From: Chionis minor
Taxonomy: Eukaryota; Chordata; Aves; Charadriiformes; Chionididae
NCBI GenBank assembly: GCA_013398295.1
Contig: VZSF01000644.1
Span: forward strand, 1-64,000
Direction of reading: 5' to 3'
Length of the DNA: 64,000 nt
This document shows, piece after piece, positions 35,197 to 48,500 of this stretch (position 1 is its first letter; each line of letters begins with the position of its first letter). The translations under genes and the position numbers were made by a program. Below the pieces are notes generated by a model, which was given only the letters and a program-made list of their open reading frames with translations, was not told the DNA's origin and did not search any database.

Positions 35197-38100
35197 ACTG
35201 AGAGTGCTGAGTGGTGAGCGGTGACCTAGACTGGAAACGGTTCTGGTGCTTCTGTTTTCCCAAAACCTTCTGCTGCTGGCGACATCTTGCTGTTTCCCTT
35301 GGCAAACATGTATCTCCAGCTTCTGTTCAGGGAATGTCAGGGCTTGCTGTTGCTACAAAAACTTCAGTTTTAATACGGAAACCTATATATTTTCTGATTA
35401 ATGTTTCCATCAAACTTAGTCCTGGGTAAACATTGTGTAATGTTAGCATTCATCAGTGAACTTGCACAATCCCCTCGAAAAAATACTGGAAAAAACCCCC
35501 AACTGTTTCCACCCTAGAATGAATATTACAGCCACAGAAAAGGTCTTCTATGTGAAAGAGAATAATTTCCCTCTCTTTCAGAAATTAATGATCTATTCAT
35601 AAGTAGATCGTTTACTTTTCAGTGCATTACTGCCTGATTAGTCAAGTGCTGATGCAATGAAACTTAGCAGTTGCAATCTTACTGAGTAGGTATCCGCTTA
35701 GATTGACATTTATCCAGAATGAGTGGTTAGTCTTTCTGTAAAGCAGAACCTTTACGTGTCTTTAACTTCATACTTCCATATTTCCATTACCATCAGTCAC
35801 CACTCCAGATGAGACAGCACTATTCTCTTCTGAAGCTGGTATCTAATTACACATCACAGATCAGTTACTAAAGAAGCACACAGCGTTTATGAAATACCAT
35901 TTTAGGAGTTGCTCCAAAGGGAGAAGAGGTTATACAAGTTACTGTTTCCAAAGTGAATTATGGAAACGTGGGAAAGGCTTGATTTCTGTTGGCGAGAAGA
36001 TCGGAAGGCCAGACCTCAGTCTCTGGAAGAGCGGCAGAAGAAGAGATTCCATCCTGGGAGGCGCTAAGCTGTGGCAGCTGCTGCCAGCAGAGCGAAGGTG
36101 GCACAGGACATCCCATGTGATCGGGGGAACTTGAGGAGCAGCACAGGACAGGGACCGGGTTGCTTCCAACTAAAGGAATCTCCTGTATGTAAACTAGGTT
36201 TAGTAGCAAAGCGTCGAGACCAGGAAATTATTTCTGGCGAGGAGGCTAAGCTTTCCTTTGGAGAGGAGTGCAATTACTGCTCTGTTGTTCCCACAGTTCC
36301 CTCTCAACTTTGTCTTGGCTGTGTCTCCAGGGAGAAAGTACTACTTGGAAAACAAAGGAATGTGACAGCACACAGGGGGGGAAAACAACACCTAGATGCC
36401 ATTTTACTAATTTCAAAACGTGAATTTAGGAGGTAAGAGCATGGTAATAGCTGTATATTTTTACCTTGAAAGGGTCAATTAGTAGTTAAATCAGGCAATA
36501 GAGGTTTTTTTCGTGGGAACTGTATGAAATGATAAGTCCCGGTAAGTTATCAAACACCAGAGTCTAACAGTAGAGCACTTGTTGATTTACACTTGTTATG
36601 TTTGTTCACTCTCTTCAAAATATTTAGCATCAGGACTATGATTGGTGTATTTCTAAGAAAGAAAACTAAACTACTGCCACTCCTAATCTGTTGCAGATCC
36701 TGATTTTCCAGTCACGAAACAGGTTTCCTGTAGAAGTAACTCCATTGACTTAACTGACGCATTTATACCAGGGAGAGCTGATGTAACAAGGTGAGAATCA
36801 AGCCCATAGGCCAAAATTTTCAAAAATAAGTATCTAAAATTAGGTGCCTAATTCCATAATTAGGAACCGGTGTAGAGATGGGATGGTTTTTAAAAAACTG
36901 CTGCGGATTGACAAATTCTGTGGAAGTCAATGGGAGCTGGAGATGATTTTTTCCTTTGAAAATCAGGCTGTTTTATTTCAATACTCAAATATTGTTATGG
37001 GCTAACGTTGGACGTGCTGGGTTGACAGGTTTCATTTCCTGTCCCTATGTATAACTGTATCGGCACGTACCCAGTACACTGAGTTCTCATCATGCAGTAC
37101 TCTGCAGAACATGAGCACAGCCCATCTTGCCAGACTTTCTGATAGGGCAGCCTGTGTTTGGGAACTCAAAACATAAAGATGAGATCAATTTACTTTCCTG
37201 TCCTTGAGCCCAAGGCAAGCCTCAAACGTAACTGAGAGGCGCCTGCAGGCTGTTCAGAATCGCGCTATTGAGAAGCTTCGTGGAGGAACATCTGCATGAG
37301 CCGGAGATGAACACAGAACAAAACCTCTTCCGTGGCTCCCACCATCAAGGTCTTCCTGCCCCTCAGATCAGCATGAAACGAAGCAAGCGGAGGAACCCTG
37401 GAAGCACTGCCTTAATGCCACTCGATTATCTCTGCACGACGTAATGAGCTACGTTGCCTGGAAATTGAGAGGGTGGGAAATGCCGTTTGGGCATTTTTAA
37501 TGCATTCTTTTAATCCGTTTGGGTTCCTGCTACTAAACGTGCTTAAATCTGACTGTTAAAAAAGGATGAATAGGGCTAAACCATACACTCAGAAGTACTG
37601 GAGGCTGAAGCCAATGGCGCTAAGACGAAGGTAGGCATGCATGCATACAGAAGCCAATTTTCTCAAGCTGCCCTTGCTACTGTGGTTATAAGCATCTTCA
37701 GAAAGAATTATGATGAATTCTCTTCTATTCAACCAGACCCACTTATCTGTATGTATTGATGAATTAAAAATCAAACCCAAAATGGTTATAACCCCTAAAA
37801 ATAAACTTTTAGCACATATTGACATTTTAATTATATTGGTTTATAACTCTCTCAGTTTCAGTAACAGCTGCCTCTTCTGTTCTTGCGGACTAATAAATTC
37901 CTACAAGCACATAACTCATTTCTATTTTAATGCTCTTTACAAAGTGGTTACTACTGGTGACAATGGAATTACAGTTGATTCTTCATAGGTTTGTGTTTTT
38001 AGCACATTTCAAATTTGTTTCATTACATACTGCATCTTCTAGTGTATTTCTGATTGTTTTCATCCTTTAGCTATAATATTCTCCCAAGTGTGGTGGCTTT

Positions 38101-40909
38101 ATACCACAGAGGTGGCAGCCATGTCAAAAGCAGTTGTGCCGCATCACTTAACAGGCAGTAATTGTCTCCAGGAATCACAGGAATCTTGATCTGCTGCATC
38201 AGACATCACTCCTTTGACAACTAAAGCTGAAAAGACACTTGGGGATACAGCCTAAAATACACTCTGTTCCAGGTTGCAGGGACCGTGCCAAAAGTGTGAA
38301 GTGCTGAAGTTCTGAAAGAAAACACAGCTCTGTATTTATCTGTACTTTTTTTTTTCATTTGATTTCTATATGAACAAGGCTTACATGACAACACTGTGCC
38401 ATGCTGCCCCGAGTAGGGCATTTTTTTTAAAAAATCCAATGGCCAGTTTCAGCCAAGCTTCACAGGTCGGTAGTGTTCATAAGAGAAGAACGGTCTGACG
38501 CATTTCAGGAAAAGGAGGAGGTAGAGCAGCCCCGTTCAGGTTTCCACTGAGAAAGAGGCTGTCACCGAAACTCAGCCCTTTTCAACACTGGAGGCTCCGT
38601 GTGCGAGAGCCGCTTTGACTGCAGGGGTGTTGCAGCCTCAGCTCTCACCTGCCTAGACGCCAAAGCTAATCAACCAGGAGACACAAACTGATAAGAAACC
38701 TGGTTTTGCTCCTGCTTGTGCTCCCAGAAGTGCGTGTTGGCCTAGCCTTGGCAGTGGGAGGGCAGTTAAAGGTTCTGTTAGTGTTTCTAAGCTCATCTCT
38801 CTTTTGTGTGTTGCGTAGCGCAGCCACAGGCTTTTCAGGTGTTTTAACTCGATGTTCAGCTTCTGAGGTCAGAAATGAATTTCAGTACTGTTATTGTTCT
38901 CAAAAAGTTTCCAAGTATGTGTAAGCAAATTCCCATGGTTAAAGCCCCTTATGCCTTATTTCCTTTGTGCATTCATGCAGTGCTCATCATTTGGTTGGTG
39001 ACTGAGAGGGAAGTTATGAGTTCAAGGCCATTTTTAGCCATTTTAGCCAAACTAAGTCTACAATTTGTTTGGAAAGTTTATGTTTATTTTGCTTTAAATA
39101 TTATACATGAAATATTGTATAATTAGATCTCTCTAACTGTTCTCAATTTTCTGTTCTGCTTTTTTTCAGATCTGTTATGTGTCTATGTGGTCAAAAGGGA
39201 AACAGTCCTCCTTTGTTTGAAGTGAAGCAGAACCTGAAGCATGTATCTCAGATGTGCCTGTTGCTCTCTGGGTCCAGAAATGGTCTGATTCAAGAGAGGA
39301 AGCTGACCCTGAAATCTCCTACGCAGTTACGTAGAACGGGACTCTGCGCTCCAGACCTGTCTTACTCTTGTCATAGCCCTTAGTTTTTTGGTGGTTTTTT
39401 TTTTTTTTTCCTTCTAATAATAAATGGGTTTCAGGCTGGCATCTATACTTCTCATTGGCCTGAAACCCTAATAAGAACCATGAAGTAATGGGAACTGCAC
39501 ACTTACTATTTGGCTCATTAATTAAGAAAACACTATGGGAAAAGCACTTTGAGAGAGCATTTTTGTGGAAATTGGGCCTACTTGTGTCTGGCAAGCTGTT
39601 TTAAAAAAAAGCGCCGAAGTGAGATTAAGACTTTAAAAATTATTAAAAAATACTATGTGAAGCGTAACAATTAAATAGCTACAGTTGTAGTTAAACAGTA
39701 GAAAGGCAGATTTGATTTTCACTGTAAAACCAATATTAGAACAAGCTACAAACTAATTTGTAATGCCTTACAGCAACAATTAGTGGCCTAAAGGATGTGA
39801 CTTTTCATTAGGATGACTATCACCGGTAGGAGGATCTGACAGGTGGCTGAATCATGCTCAGTGGAGTCATGCTAAACTTCACATATACATACATCTACAC
39901 TATTTATTGCTCAGTCAAATTCCTGCTTCTATAATTCTGGATTGCCACATTTGCAATTATATTGCATCCGGCAGGGAGCTCTGAGATCTGTAATTACCAA
40001 ACACGTCTACAGCAGTCACACAGCAACAGAAGTGACACTCATGTACTTAGGAGTGTAGTATCAAAGCACTGCATGTGATACCCTCCTACTTGCCTATGTA
40101 TTTCAGAGTATGACTGAAATGAGAGGTGTTTACCGGACAGTTTATCCTGTGAAGCACCCTCCCAGTGTAATGATGTACAAGTGACAAATGAGAGAGGGAA
40201 ATAGATGCAGTTCCTATGAGCCAAACAGTGTAGAATTGTTCTGAAATTTTATGTTCTTTGCAGTATCTTCAGTGACTGCTTGGCTAGCTGAGAGAAGAGG
40301 GTGGCTACACAGATCCTAGATGTATATCCATCTGTAGAGGTCCTGGCATACTAGGAAGGGTGGGGAGTCGAACCACCCATGACCGTGGTTTCCCTATGGA
40401 AAGGGCAGAAGATGAGAGTATTTATAAATTATCTTGTAGGGAGTGAGTGCCCCCATAGGGCTTGGTCTGTAAGATGGAAGCATTTGTAAACAATAATCAC
40501 AGCAGCAGGGAATTGCTGGTGTAACGACCGGCAGTGCGGCAGTGCCTGTGTATATCCCAGCTACAGGAGCACATTAAAGCAAGAGAGGGCTGTGTCATCC
40601 CAGCCATCTCTTCTGACCGAGTCCAACCCAGAACAACAGAGCTGCCTGTGGGGCCTGCCCTGGCCCTGGCCCCTTCTCCATTCCCTCCGCTGCCAGGAAG
40701 CCATCGTACCATCGCACCCTGATGGAGAAAGGGCCTCCGCCACAGGGTGGTTGGTGTCCCCCGATGGGCTTTGCCAGGCAGGCCTTGAAACGAGGGATGG
40801 CGCAGGCCTGTCCCTCTCGGGGAAACCTGAATTTCTGCTGGATTAAGGCGGTTGTGCAAGCACAGCCCAGCTGACTCCATTGTTTCTCCGAACAAAGTAG
40901 TTATCGGTG
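35197..40909. other. Intergenic stretch before the ATOSA promoter
   Basis: Mostly AT-rich. A 122-codon open frame at 36071-36436 (no ATG) runs up to an AG|GTAAGA donor near 36432 but is unrecognised. 36720-36980 is an old repeat remnant. 37700-38060 is AT-rich with ATTGATGAATTA, an ONECUT/homeodomain-like word. Nothing else is supported. Confidence 0.45.
36720..36980. repeat. Old sauropsid-type repeat remnant
   Basis: Segments such as GTAACTCCATTGACTTAACT, AAATTTTCAAAAATAAGTAT, GGAAGTCAATGGGAGCTGGA and CCTTTGAAAATCAGGCTG are the familiar words of an old interspersed repeat family in reptile and bird genomes. They occur in order across about 250 bases. Confidence 0.5.
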
Positions 40910-41599
40910 TCAAGTGAGCGCCAAGCGCCGAGCTGCCAGGTAGGGCGGCCAGCGGGCGTGTGAGGGGAGGGCGGCGGGGCAGCGGCCTCCCCCGGGGCCG
41001 AGGACACAAAGGCGGCCTCCTCCCCTCTTTGGCAGCTCCTCTGGCCGGGCGGTGCGAGAGGCCGGCGGGCACAACCTCCCTCCGGTGGGGCAGTTCACAC
41101 TCCAAATCCCCGCTCAGCGGGCGCCTATATATACAGACGCAGAAATCCTCTCGGCGATGGGCCGGCTCTCCTGCGGACACGCGGGGGCCCGGAGCGGAGG
41201 CAGCTGTGCCGCCGTCCAGGCCGAGGAGGGAGCGCCGGCCGGCCGCTGACGACAGTGCGGGGAAAGGCCCTTCGCGGGAGCGGGCGGAGGGGCCGCCGGC
41301 GCCGGGTGAGCGAGGGGCCGCTCTCCTCCACGGGCGGGACGGGGGGAACCTGCCAGAATACTCGTGGGGGGAAGGACGCCGTTTGCGTGACCCGATAAGC
41401 GGCAGCCAGGCCGTCTGCAGGGCGGCGGCGGCCGCGCTCCCCGCCTCCGGGCCGGCTCCGCCGCCGGTAGGCCCCGGCCGGGCCGGCGCTCCGTTGCCAT
41501 GACAGCCGAGCTGCCGGGCGGGCGGGCAGGAAGTGAGCGCAGGGGATTGGCCGCCGCGGGTCACGTGAGGCGGGCGAGGGGCGCGGCCGGGGCGGTTGG

Positions 41600-41947
41600 N
41601 NNNNNNNNNNNNNNNNNNNNNNNNNNNNNNNNNNNNNNNNNNNNNNNNNNNNNNNNNNNNNNNNNNNNNNNNNNNNNNNNNNNNNNNNNNNNNNNNNNNN
41701 NNNNNNNNNNNNNNNNNNNNNNNNNNNNNNNNNNNNNNNNNNNNNNNNNNNNNNNNNNNNNNNNNNNNNNNNNNNNNNNNNNNNNNNNNNNNNNNNNNNN
41801 NNNNNNNNNNNNNNNNNNNNNNNNNNNNNNNNNNNNNNNNNNNNNNNNNNNNNNNNNNNNNNNNNNNNNNNNNNNNNNNNNNNNNNNNNNNNNNNNNNNN
41901 NNNNNNNNNNNNNNNNNNNNNNNNNNNNNNNNNNNNNNNNNNNNNNN
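41600..41947. other. Assembly gap (348 N)
   Basis: A run of N in the centre of the CpG island; it probably hides the ATOSA transcription start. Confidence 0.99.
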
Positions 41948-42122
41948 CTCGGCGCCCCCCGCCCGCCGCTGCTGCCCGCGGGGCCGGGCCTCCGGCTGGT
42001 TGTTTTCACACACGCGAAAAAATAATTAATATCGTCAGCTGGAGGCAGCGACAGCCCGCCTCAGCGGGGGGAGCAGCAGAGCGCTTCGGCTCCGGCCAGA
42101 CCTCTCTGAGGAGACGGAGAAA

Positions 42123-42138
42123 ATGAAGCCGGAACGAG
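42123..42138 (+). CDS. ATOSA: ATOSA (FAM214A) first coding exon, partial gene
   Basis: ATOSA (Atos homologue A) is a nuclear regulatory protein related to Drosophila atossa. The exon reads MKPER plus the first base of a sixth codon (G), followed by a donor GTAGAC at 42139. Human ATOSA, as I remember it, starts MKPDRD, which agrees with a G that would complete an Asp codon in the next exon. The ATG has A at -3 and an in-frame stop upstream at 42027-42029 with no earlier in-frame ATG between. It lies just downstream of a CpG island and on the same strand as ONECUT1, as in human. Five residues alone are weak evidence; synteny and promoter context carry the call. The donor is not a perfect consensus, and reading on without splicing gives an unrelated 149-codon frame. 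Confidence 0.6.
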
Positions 42139-45100
42139 GTAGACGGTTTATCAAGCTATTTCTTTTTGTTCTGTTTCCAGGATTAGAAGCAGCCCGGTGT
42201 TTCGGTGTTACCGCTCTGTTTCCTCATCCCCTTCCCCGCCCTTCTGGGGGCTGGGAGAGGATCCAGGCGGCGGGGTTCAGGTCGGGGAACGGTGGTGGTG
42301 CGCAGGCACCCCCGGGGGGGCCGGCCGCCCGGAGTCCTGCCCGTTCTTCGGCTCCGCGTTGTCTCGGCTGGCCGGGAGGGAGGCGAGCACCCCGGCAGAC
42401 TCCTCCTGCCCTGGGAGTGCTGCAGTTTGCCCGTCGTGCCGAGGCGAGGGTCGGGCAAAGGCAAATCGGGCATCGGCAGACAGTGCCAGCGGATGCACAA
42501 AAATGTCGAAACGTAGCTAAAAACCACCCTGAAAATAACCATAACTTCCATCGGTGGTGTTTTATAACCTGACAGTGACGTTTGTTCCAGTTACAAAGGA
42601 TATGTATCGTGACAGGCATGCTGAACTACTGATTTTCCACGATCATTTGGTTACTGCCTTATCTGGGTTACTGACATCTGGTTTTACAGAAAAATAAAGT
42701 CGACTGTCTATGTATATGTTTATAAAAACACTTCAGCTCTTTTGCAGTATAGCAACAGCTGCTGATGCCCCTAGAGTTGAAAATATGTCATGACTTCTAT
42801 TTTGATCCACATGAGCAGTGATTATTGATTCCTGTTAGTTAAAGCAAGGTGTCTTTTTAAAAAAAAAACCAACAAATTCTGTCTCATCATAGAATTCTGA
42901 CTGTTAAGAAAAACCTCCTTACTTAAGTATTTGGGTTTCTTAAAGTTTTGTTGATTCTGTTGTTTACCCGATTGTTTTAAGTTTTAAAAACACATTCTTT
43001 TTTTTGTTGTTGTTATAATCACTTTGGTGTTTTGAGAAACACTTTAATATAGCTTAGATATCCGTGTATTAAATACTAACACTTACATGACATACTCAAT
43101 TAGGTTTGTTAACATGTTTGCTAATAGGGACACTGCGTAAACGACCACTTCTTGTATGTGTATGTGGTAAGGATTGTATAGTGTGACAGTAGTACAGAAC
43201 TGAGTGTAAACATACGCATAAATGAATGGCGTTTAAGTACTAGGGATTTGAAATGGGCACTTTGCTCTCCTCCTTGTTTCTTAATTGCTTAAACCTTCAC
43301 CCGATCGATTGGGGCAAGGCAGGTTGTTTTTTAGAATCTCTTTACATTTTAATACCAGACCCTGAAGTTTGAAAACCATTTACTGTCAAGGTGAAATAGT
43401 TTCAAAATAGCCAGGTAAAACCCAAGTCAATATTTGCAGCTTTAAAATGTTCTGCTGTAGCAGTTCAAAACCTCTATGTGACCTTTGTCTGTTCTTTTCT
43501 TTAATTTTTAGGCAAAAAAAGTTAAGTTGGAAATATTTTTAGTTGGTGTATGAGAAATTATCAGATGCCCTTTTTTTTAATCAGTCTGGTGTATAAAGAA
43601 AGCAAGTTTTTAGGTTTTTGGGTTGCTGTTGTGTGATTGTGGCCTTTTTTTTTCCTAAGCTGACAGTTAATAAATTGAGATTCCTGGCTGTTGTAAAATG
43701 TCTGTCACCCACTGGGTGAAACCCTTCAGAAGTAATGTCTTGAAATTCTTTTAAGATAATTAACAAAACTCTTGAAATAAATCACACATCTTGCCAAACA
43801 TTGGAGAGTATTTCCAGCCATTTTAGTAAATCCCTCTAGTTTAACTGTGTGCGAATGTCATAGAGCTATACCGTGCACAAAGGGGGTTGTGAAAGTGCTG
43901 CCTGAATGCCACATGCGGCCCACGGAGACTCTTAGGAGGCACAAATCATGCAAATGTTTACATGTGCTGCTTTCTGCATAGCAGCTGCACCACAGGACAC
44001 ACACAGTCAAGTGTGCAGTCACCTGCTTCCAATCGTCGCAAATTAATAGCGAAGGACAGGGGGGAAGCAGAACACTTGGCTTGCCACAGTCTTCACTTCT
44101 CTACAGACCCTCAAAATCCTGAGAAGACTGCAAATCCACACGCCAAGTGAAACGCAAAGAAACAGGCTTAAAAAGACTTGAATTATTACTTTTCTTTTTT
44201 TCGTTCTTACAACTAATTATATCAGAATCCATTTGGAGCAGAGATGTAGTTCTTGTAGTGAAAATTAAGCTTAATAAGATTGTGATGCCCAGGCATGTTG
44301 GGAGAAGGTACGGTTTAGCCTTTGTCGTACTACCAATAAGATTCTTGTTATCGCCAGCAAAAATGGGTGGTGCATGAGAAGAAAGGGGAGATCTGAATGT
44401 GCAACCACTTTTTTAAACAGTGGGAAATGTTATAGAATGTTTTAAATTAAGACAGGAGGAAAGAGGCAGGAGCAGAAATGAAGAAAAATGGGAAATTTGA
44501 CCCTCAGGTACTTACCTCCCGTTATCATAAGGGAAGTTTGAAAATTATAGCTATAAACATGCGATATATAGAGCCATGTGGAGGAGATGGAAGGTGAAGT
44601 GTTGCATAGCAAACCCGCGGAGCAGTTTTGCAAGTGAGGAAGAGAGGTTTGAAAGTGCAGGTAAAAATGTGGACTTACTCCTTTGCCATGCAGAGGCACA
44701 GGGCATTCGCAGGGTGCGTCTCCTGAGCATCGCTCAGGACCCCCCCGTCAGCATCAGGTGGGGTGTCGGTGTGGAAGGGCAGTAGCTGCTCTAAGCACAT
44801 GCAGGTACCTACCCTATACTCGGTCTAGAGAATGCACTAACTAAAATGCTGACGGCTGTGGCTTGGCTTTACCTTTCCTACACTGCCATTCTTAAAGCGA
44901 AGCGTTGAAGCATTTTAAAATACAGCGATTGTGTTGCTTCAGCTGAGGCTTCACCAGTGCCAGTGAGAAGAATGATTTATCTCCCTTTCTTACATACAAT
45001 GTTTTTGGAGTGACATTTGAGTTTTGGGGTTGGCGCTTTTTTTTTTTTGTCTTTCTGCAGTAACAACATATCATCTTACCTAGCTTTGATCCATGATATC

Positions 45101-45550
45101 ATCACGATTTAGTTTCTGCAGTACAGCTGCCTAGTCAGCTGCTTCGTGTTGTCTGTTTGGACCGCCGTTTCCTTTCTCAAGTAGAGAGCTGTGCTCTTGC
45201 TTCTATTGAACTTCGTTCTAATGACTTCTGATCGCTTCGCCAGTTTATTGAGTTTGGAAGACAGAGCTAGACTTCGTAGCAGAGTGCTTGCAAACTCTTC
45301 CAGTTCAGCTTTGTTCCTAAACTGTATAAACACACAGTTTCACCATCGGAGTTAATGAAAACATTGCATAATGTCAGGGTGATAGCTTACTGCCAAACTC
45401 GGAAGGCTCATTATGTACTCTTAGAGTACACTTGGTGCACAAGTGGAAAAAATCTTGTGGTTTAGATGAATCTACAGTATAGTCATATTTTACTGTGGGA
45501 ATGTTACAAGACATCAAAAGTCTTACTATAGTCTAATTAGCTCAGACTTA

Positions 45551-45597
45551 CTGCTCCTTCCTGCTCCTTCCTCCTCCTTCCCCCTCCTTCCCCCTCA
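45551..45597 (+). repeat. 10-bp pyrimidine tandem repeat
   Basis: About four and a half units of CTGCTCCTTC / CCCCTCCTTC, all pyrimidine except for G in the first two units. Confidence 0.9.
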
Positions 45598-48500
45598 CTG
45601 CGTGAATGATCAGTTAAAGGAGGAAGACAGGCTTGTTTGTCTCTAAAAGCATGCTGGCTGCTTTTTATCACTTTATTCTAGTCTTTTCTTACTTTTTTAT
45701 TACCTTGCTTTGTTTATTCCTCTGCTGTGTGTTCTCTGTGTAGAGACTATTCTGTTTTCACTTACAAATTAAGCAAAACACAGTTGTCTCTTACTTTCTG
45801 AAGCATTAATTCCCTCCTTGAGATTATCCTAATTTAAAGAAATGGCTTTCTGTCTACAAGAGAGGAACAATCAGTCTGAAGATTGGTTTTGCTCTTCTCT
45901 TTCCTTCTTTGCAAATCAAACTTGGGATATGTGCCTCTGGGTATCTTTGTAGTAACTGGGTTAAGAGATTTTCTTCCACCTTATTTGGCGGTCTGGTATG
46001 GAAAGAGCTAACTCTTGGGGTTCAACAAAAGTCTGCTCGCTACCTCCTGTTGGAAACAGCTGAAGGATTTCTGGATGTATCTGTGAGGAAAGCTGGAGGG
46101 GAGATTAATGAACAGTTGATTGAATGCTTTTCCTCAGATTCTTGGGAGGAAGGATGAGGAGGCATGGGATTTGGGGAAAGTGAGCTGAACCATTGCGTTT
46201 AGGAGTTGTGGAGTTAATTGTTAAGTTAGGAGATCTGGATAAGGTCCTTGTTTTTAAAAACAAGGCTTAGTTTTATGGCCTGTATTAGCTCTGTGAAAGA
46301 ATTCTGTGGAAAACTTTTTAGTGAAGATGATGTACTCCAGAGTATGCAGATCAGGAAGTGAAAATACCTTTTGAAAAAAGGATGAGTGGTATTTTAGTGT
46401 CCTGTGTTGCACTGTGATACAGATGCTTTAATTTTTTTAATATCTTCTCAGTGAAATGTCACGAAGTACTTAAACTTTTCCGCAGTGGAATGATGTAGCC
46501 AGTAAACAAAGTAATAAACTGGAAATGAGGTGCTTCCTGCTTAGTGGAGCTGTCACTCCAAAAGCGTTTGGGCAACGCTCCGGGCTTGGTTGCCACAGGT
46601 AAGTGCAGGTTGGGTGCTAATGAGCTGGATGGAGGTGACGCTGCTCCCTGGCCCGGCAGGAAGCCGTGCTGGCAAACACGCTCTGCCACGCAGGGGCACG
46701 TGCCAGAAGGTGTGTGTGGCAAGGGAGGCCAGCTCTGATGGGCAGGAAGGGGTCGGCGTTGAGGGGTGGGTGTCTGCTTTTCCTAGCTGGATTACTTTCA
46801 AATAAAACCAGCTTATCCTTTAAAAGAAAGAAAAAACAACACTGGTCAGGATTAAAACCCAACCAAACTGACAGGTGGTCAGGATATTACATTCAGATTC
46901 CATTTATAAGGCACGAAGCCATCTAGCCCTAATCTTTGGGGAGAGCAGATTTGTCCTGATAACACATAATATGGTGATGCAGTGGATGAGGATGAGTGAA
47001 CAGGAATTTTAGCCTTTTTCCTTTTTTTTTTTTTTTTTAAATTGAGGGTAGAGTCTAGATTCTTCCAATACAACTCTGCCCTTGTACCCAAAAATGGGAA
47101 TATGTTCCCTTTTATTAAGTTTCTACTACAGAAATTTAACTTAGAAGAATTCTTAGCTTTTAGATGCTTAACTTTTTTTTTTCCCTGCCAAAAATCTAAA
47201 TCTAAGGATACTCATTAGTAGCACTAGAAAATCTTAATTTTTTGTTTGAAATACCTATTTATGTTAAAGTTTTACTACCTGTTCTGCAACTCGTACCTAG
47301 TCTTGACAGTAAGGCAAGTGCTCCCATTGTAGAAGTAGTTCTTGGGTTGGAAGAGTGCTTTTACCCATCTTCAGTAGTGAGAGTTCTTCACTGCTGGCTG
47401 TTCCTCGGGGAGAACCAACCATACTGCTGACAACTTTGCCATTTCCTTTTGTTTGGTTGGAGTTGTTCATACTCACTGCCTTCAGAGGGGCTCTTGTTGC
47501 CAAACCAGATGCTGCTGGAGTGGCATTCAGGTGGATATCTTGGGGCTTGTGGATATGCCAAGTCCATAGGCTTGGGATGTATAACTGACCCTTCTGACCA
47601 TATTCTTTACTTGTTGAAGTGAAAAACTTTGGCAAGTCAGATCAGATCCCCGGCCTGAAATGTACTAGGTTGGACTTAGTTATTAAGGGCAGTGTTGAAA
47701 CTATTATTGGATCTGGGGTCTGCCAGCTTCTAAATGTTTTTAAAAATAAGCTAACATTTATAAATACAGATTCTCATGAGACATGCGAGTTTGTTGCCAA
47801 ATGAAATTCTGCTTATTAAAATTAGAAATCTTCTGTGAAAACAGAGTAACTGACGGGAACGAACCAGCTATATGACATTTGTTAAAAGAACTTGCTCTGT
47901 CTACTTCACTGTTTACAAAATGTTTCTTTGTTGTTTTGACAAATGTCTACTAATAGCAACTGTTAAATGGTGGTGAAATAGCCACAGCCTTTTATCCTAT
48001 CAGCAACAAGTCAAGGGTGACAGTCGGCAGTTACTAGCTGTTCCTTTAGTCAATAAGGTCTTGCAGTTTAACTGTGATTATAGCTATAATAACTACTTTC
48101 TCCAATCTGATGTGATACTGTGTTTTTTAGACTTTTGGAGGTGTCTCACATCATTGTCTTTCAGGGTGGTAGGACATCGTTCAGTCTTTGCAGGTCACTT
48201 GTATTTAATCTTTAGACAGAAGCTGCTTTTTAAGTTTAAGTTGTTTTAGAAGTGCATGTACGATTGCAGAGTTACCTTTGTACCACTGAGTACAAAAACT
48301 TCGTGTGTAAGTAGGCAATTAAGGATGTCTGTAAACCTGGGTGAATGCAAATGTAGAAGAGTGCCTCTTGGACTTGGGTAGGCAGTTGGACTTTGGAAGA
48401 CTTCATGTTCATTACATATTCCTCCTTCTGCTTGTTCGGTGCAGGATGCGATGAATATAGCCATAAGCACGCAGCCAAAGTCACATGCAGTTGTTATTGA

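Larger units (their letters stand above)
40910..42470 (+). promoter_or_regulatory. ATOSA: CpG-island promoter of ATOSA
   Basis: A CpG-dense island about 1.5 kb long, partly lost in a 348-base gap, sits immediately upstream of and across the first ATOSA coding exon. Near the gap lie an ETS-type GGAAGTG (41529-41535), an inverted CCAAT box ATTGG (41546-41550) and a palindromic TCACGTGA E-box (41561-41568; GTCACGTGA resembles the TFE/CLEAR or USF site). These are usual in housekeeping promoters. Further upstream is a TATATATA box at 41126-41133 and a GTGAGC donor-like site at 41306, which could mark a separate TATA-driven first exon. The main start is likely within or just after the gap. Confidence 0.7.

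Noticed and set aside
40497..41564. 355-codon minus-strand open frame
   Set aside because: It lies in the ATOSA CpG island, is proline/arginine-rich and has overlapping open frames on both strands. Open frames of this kind are expected from GC-rich DNA.
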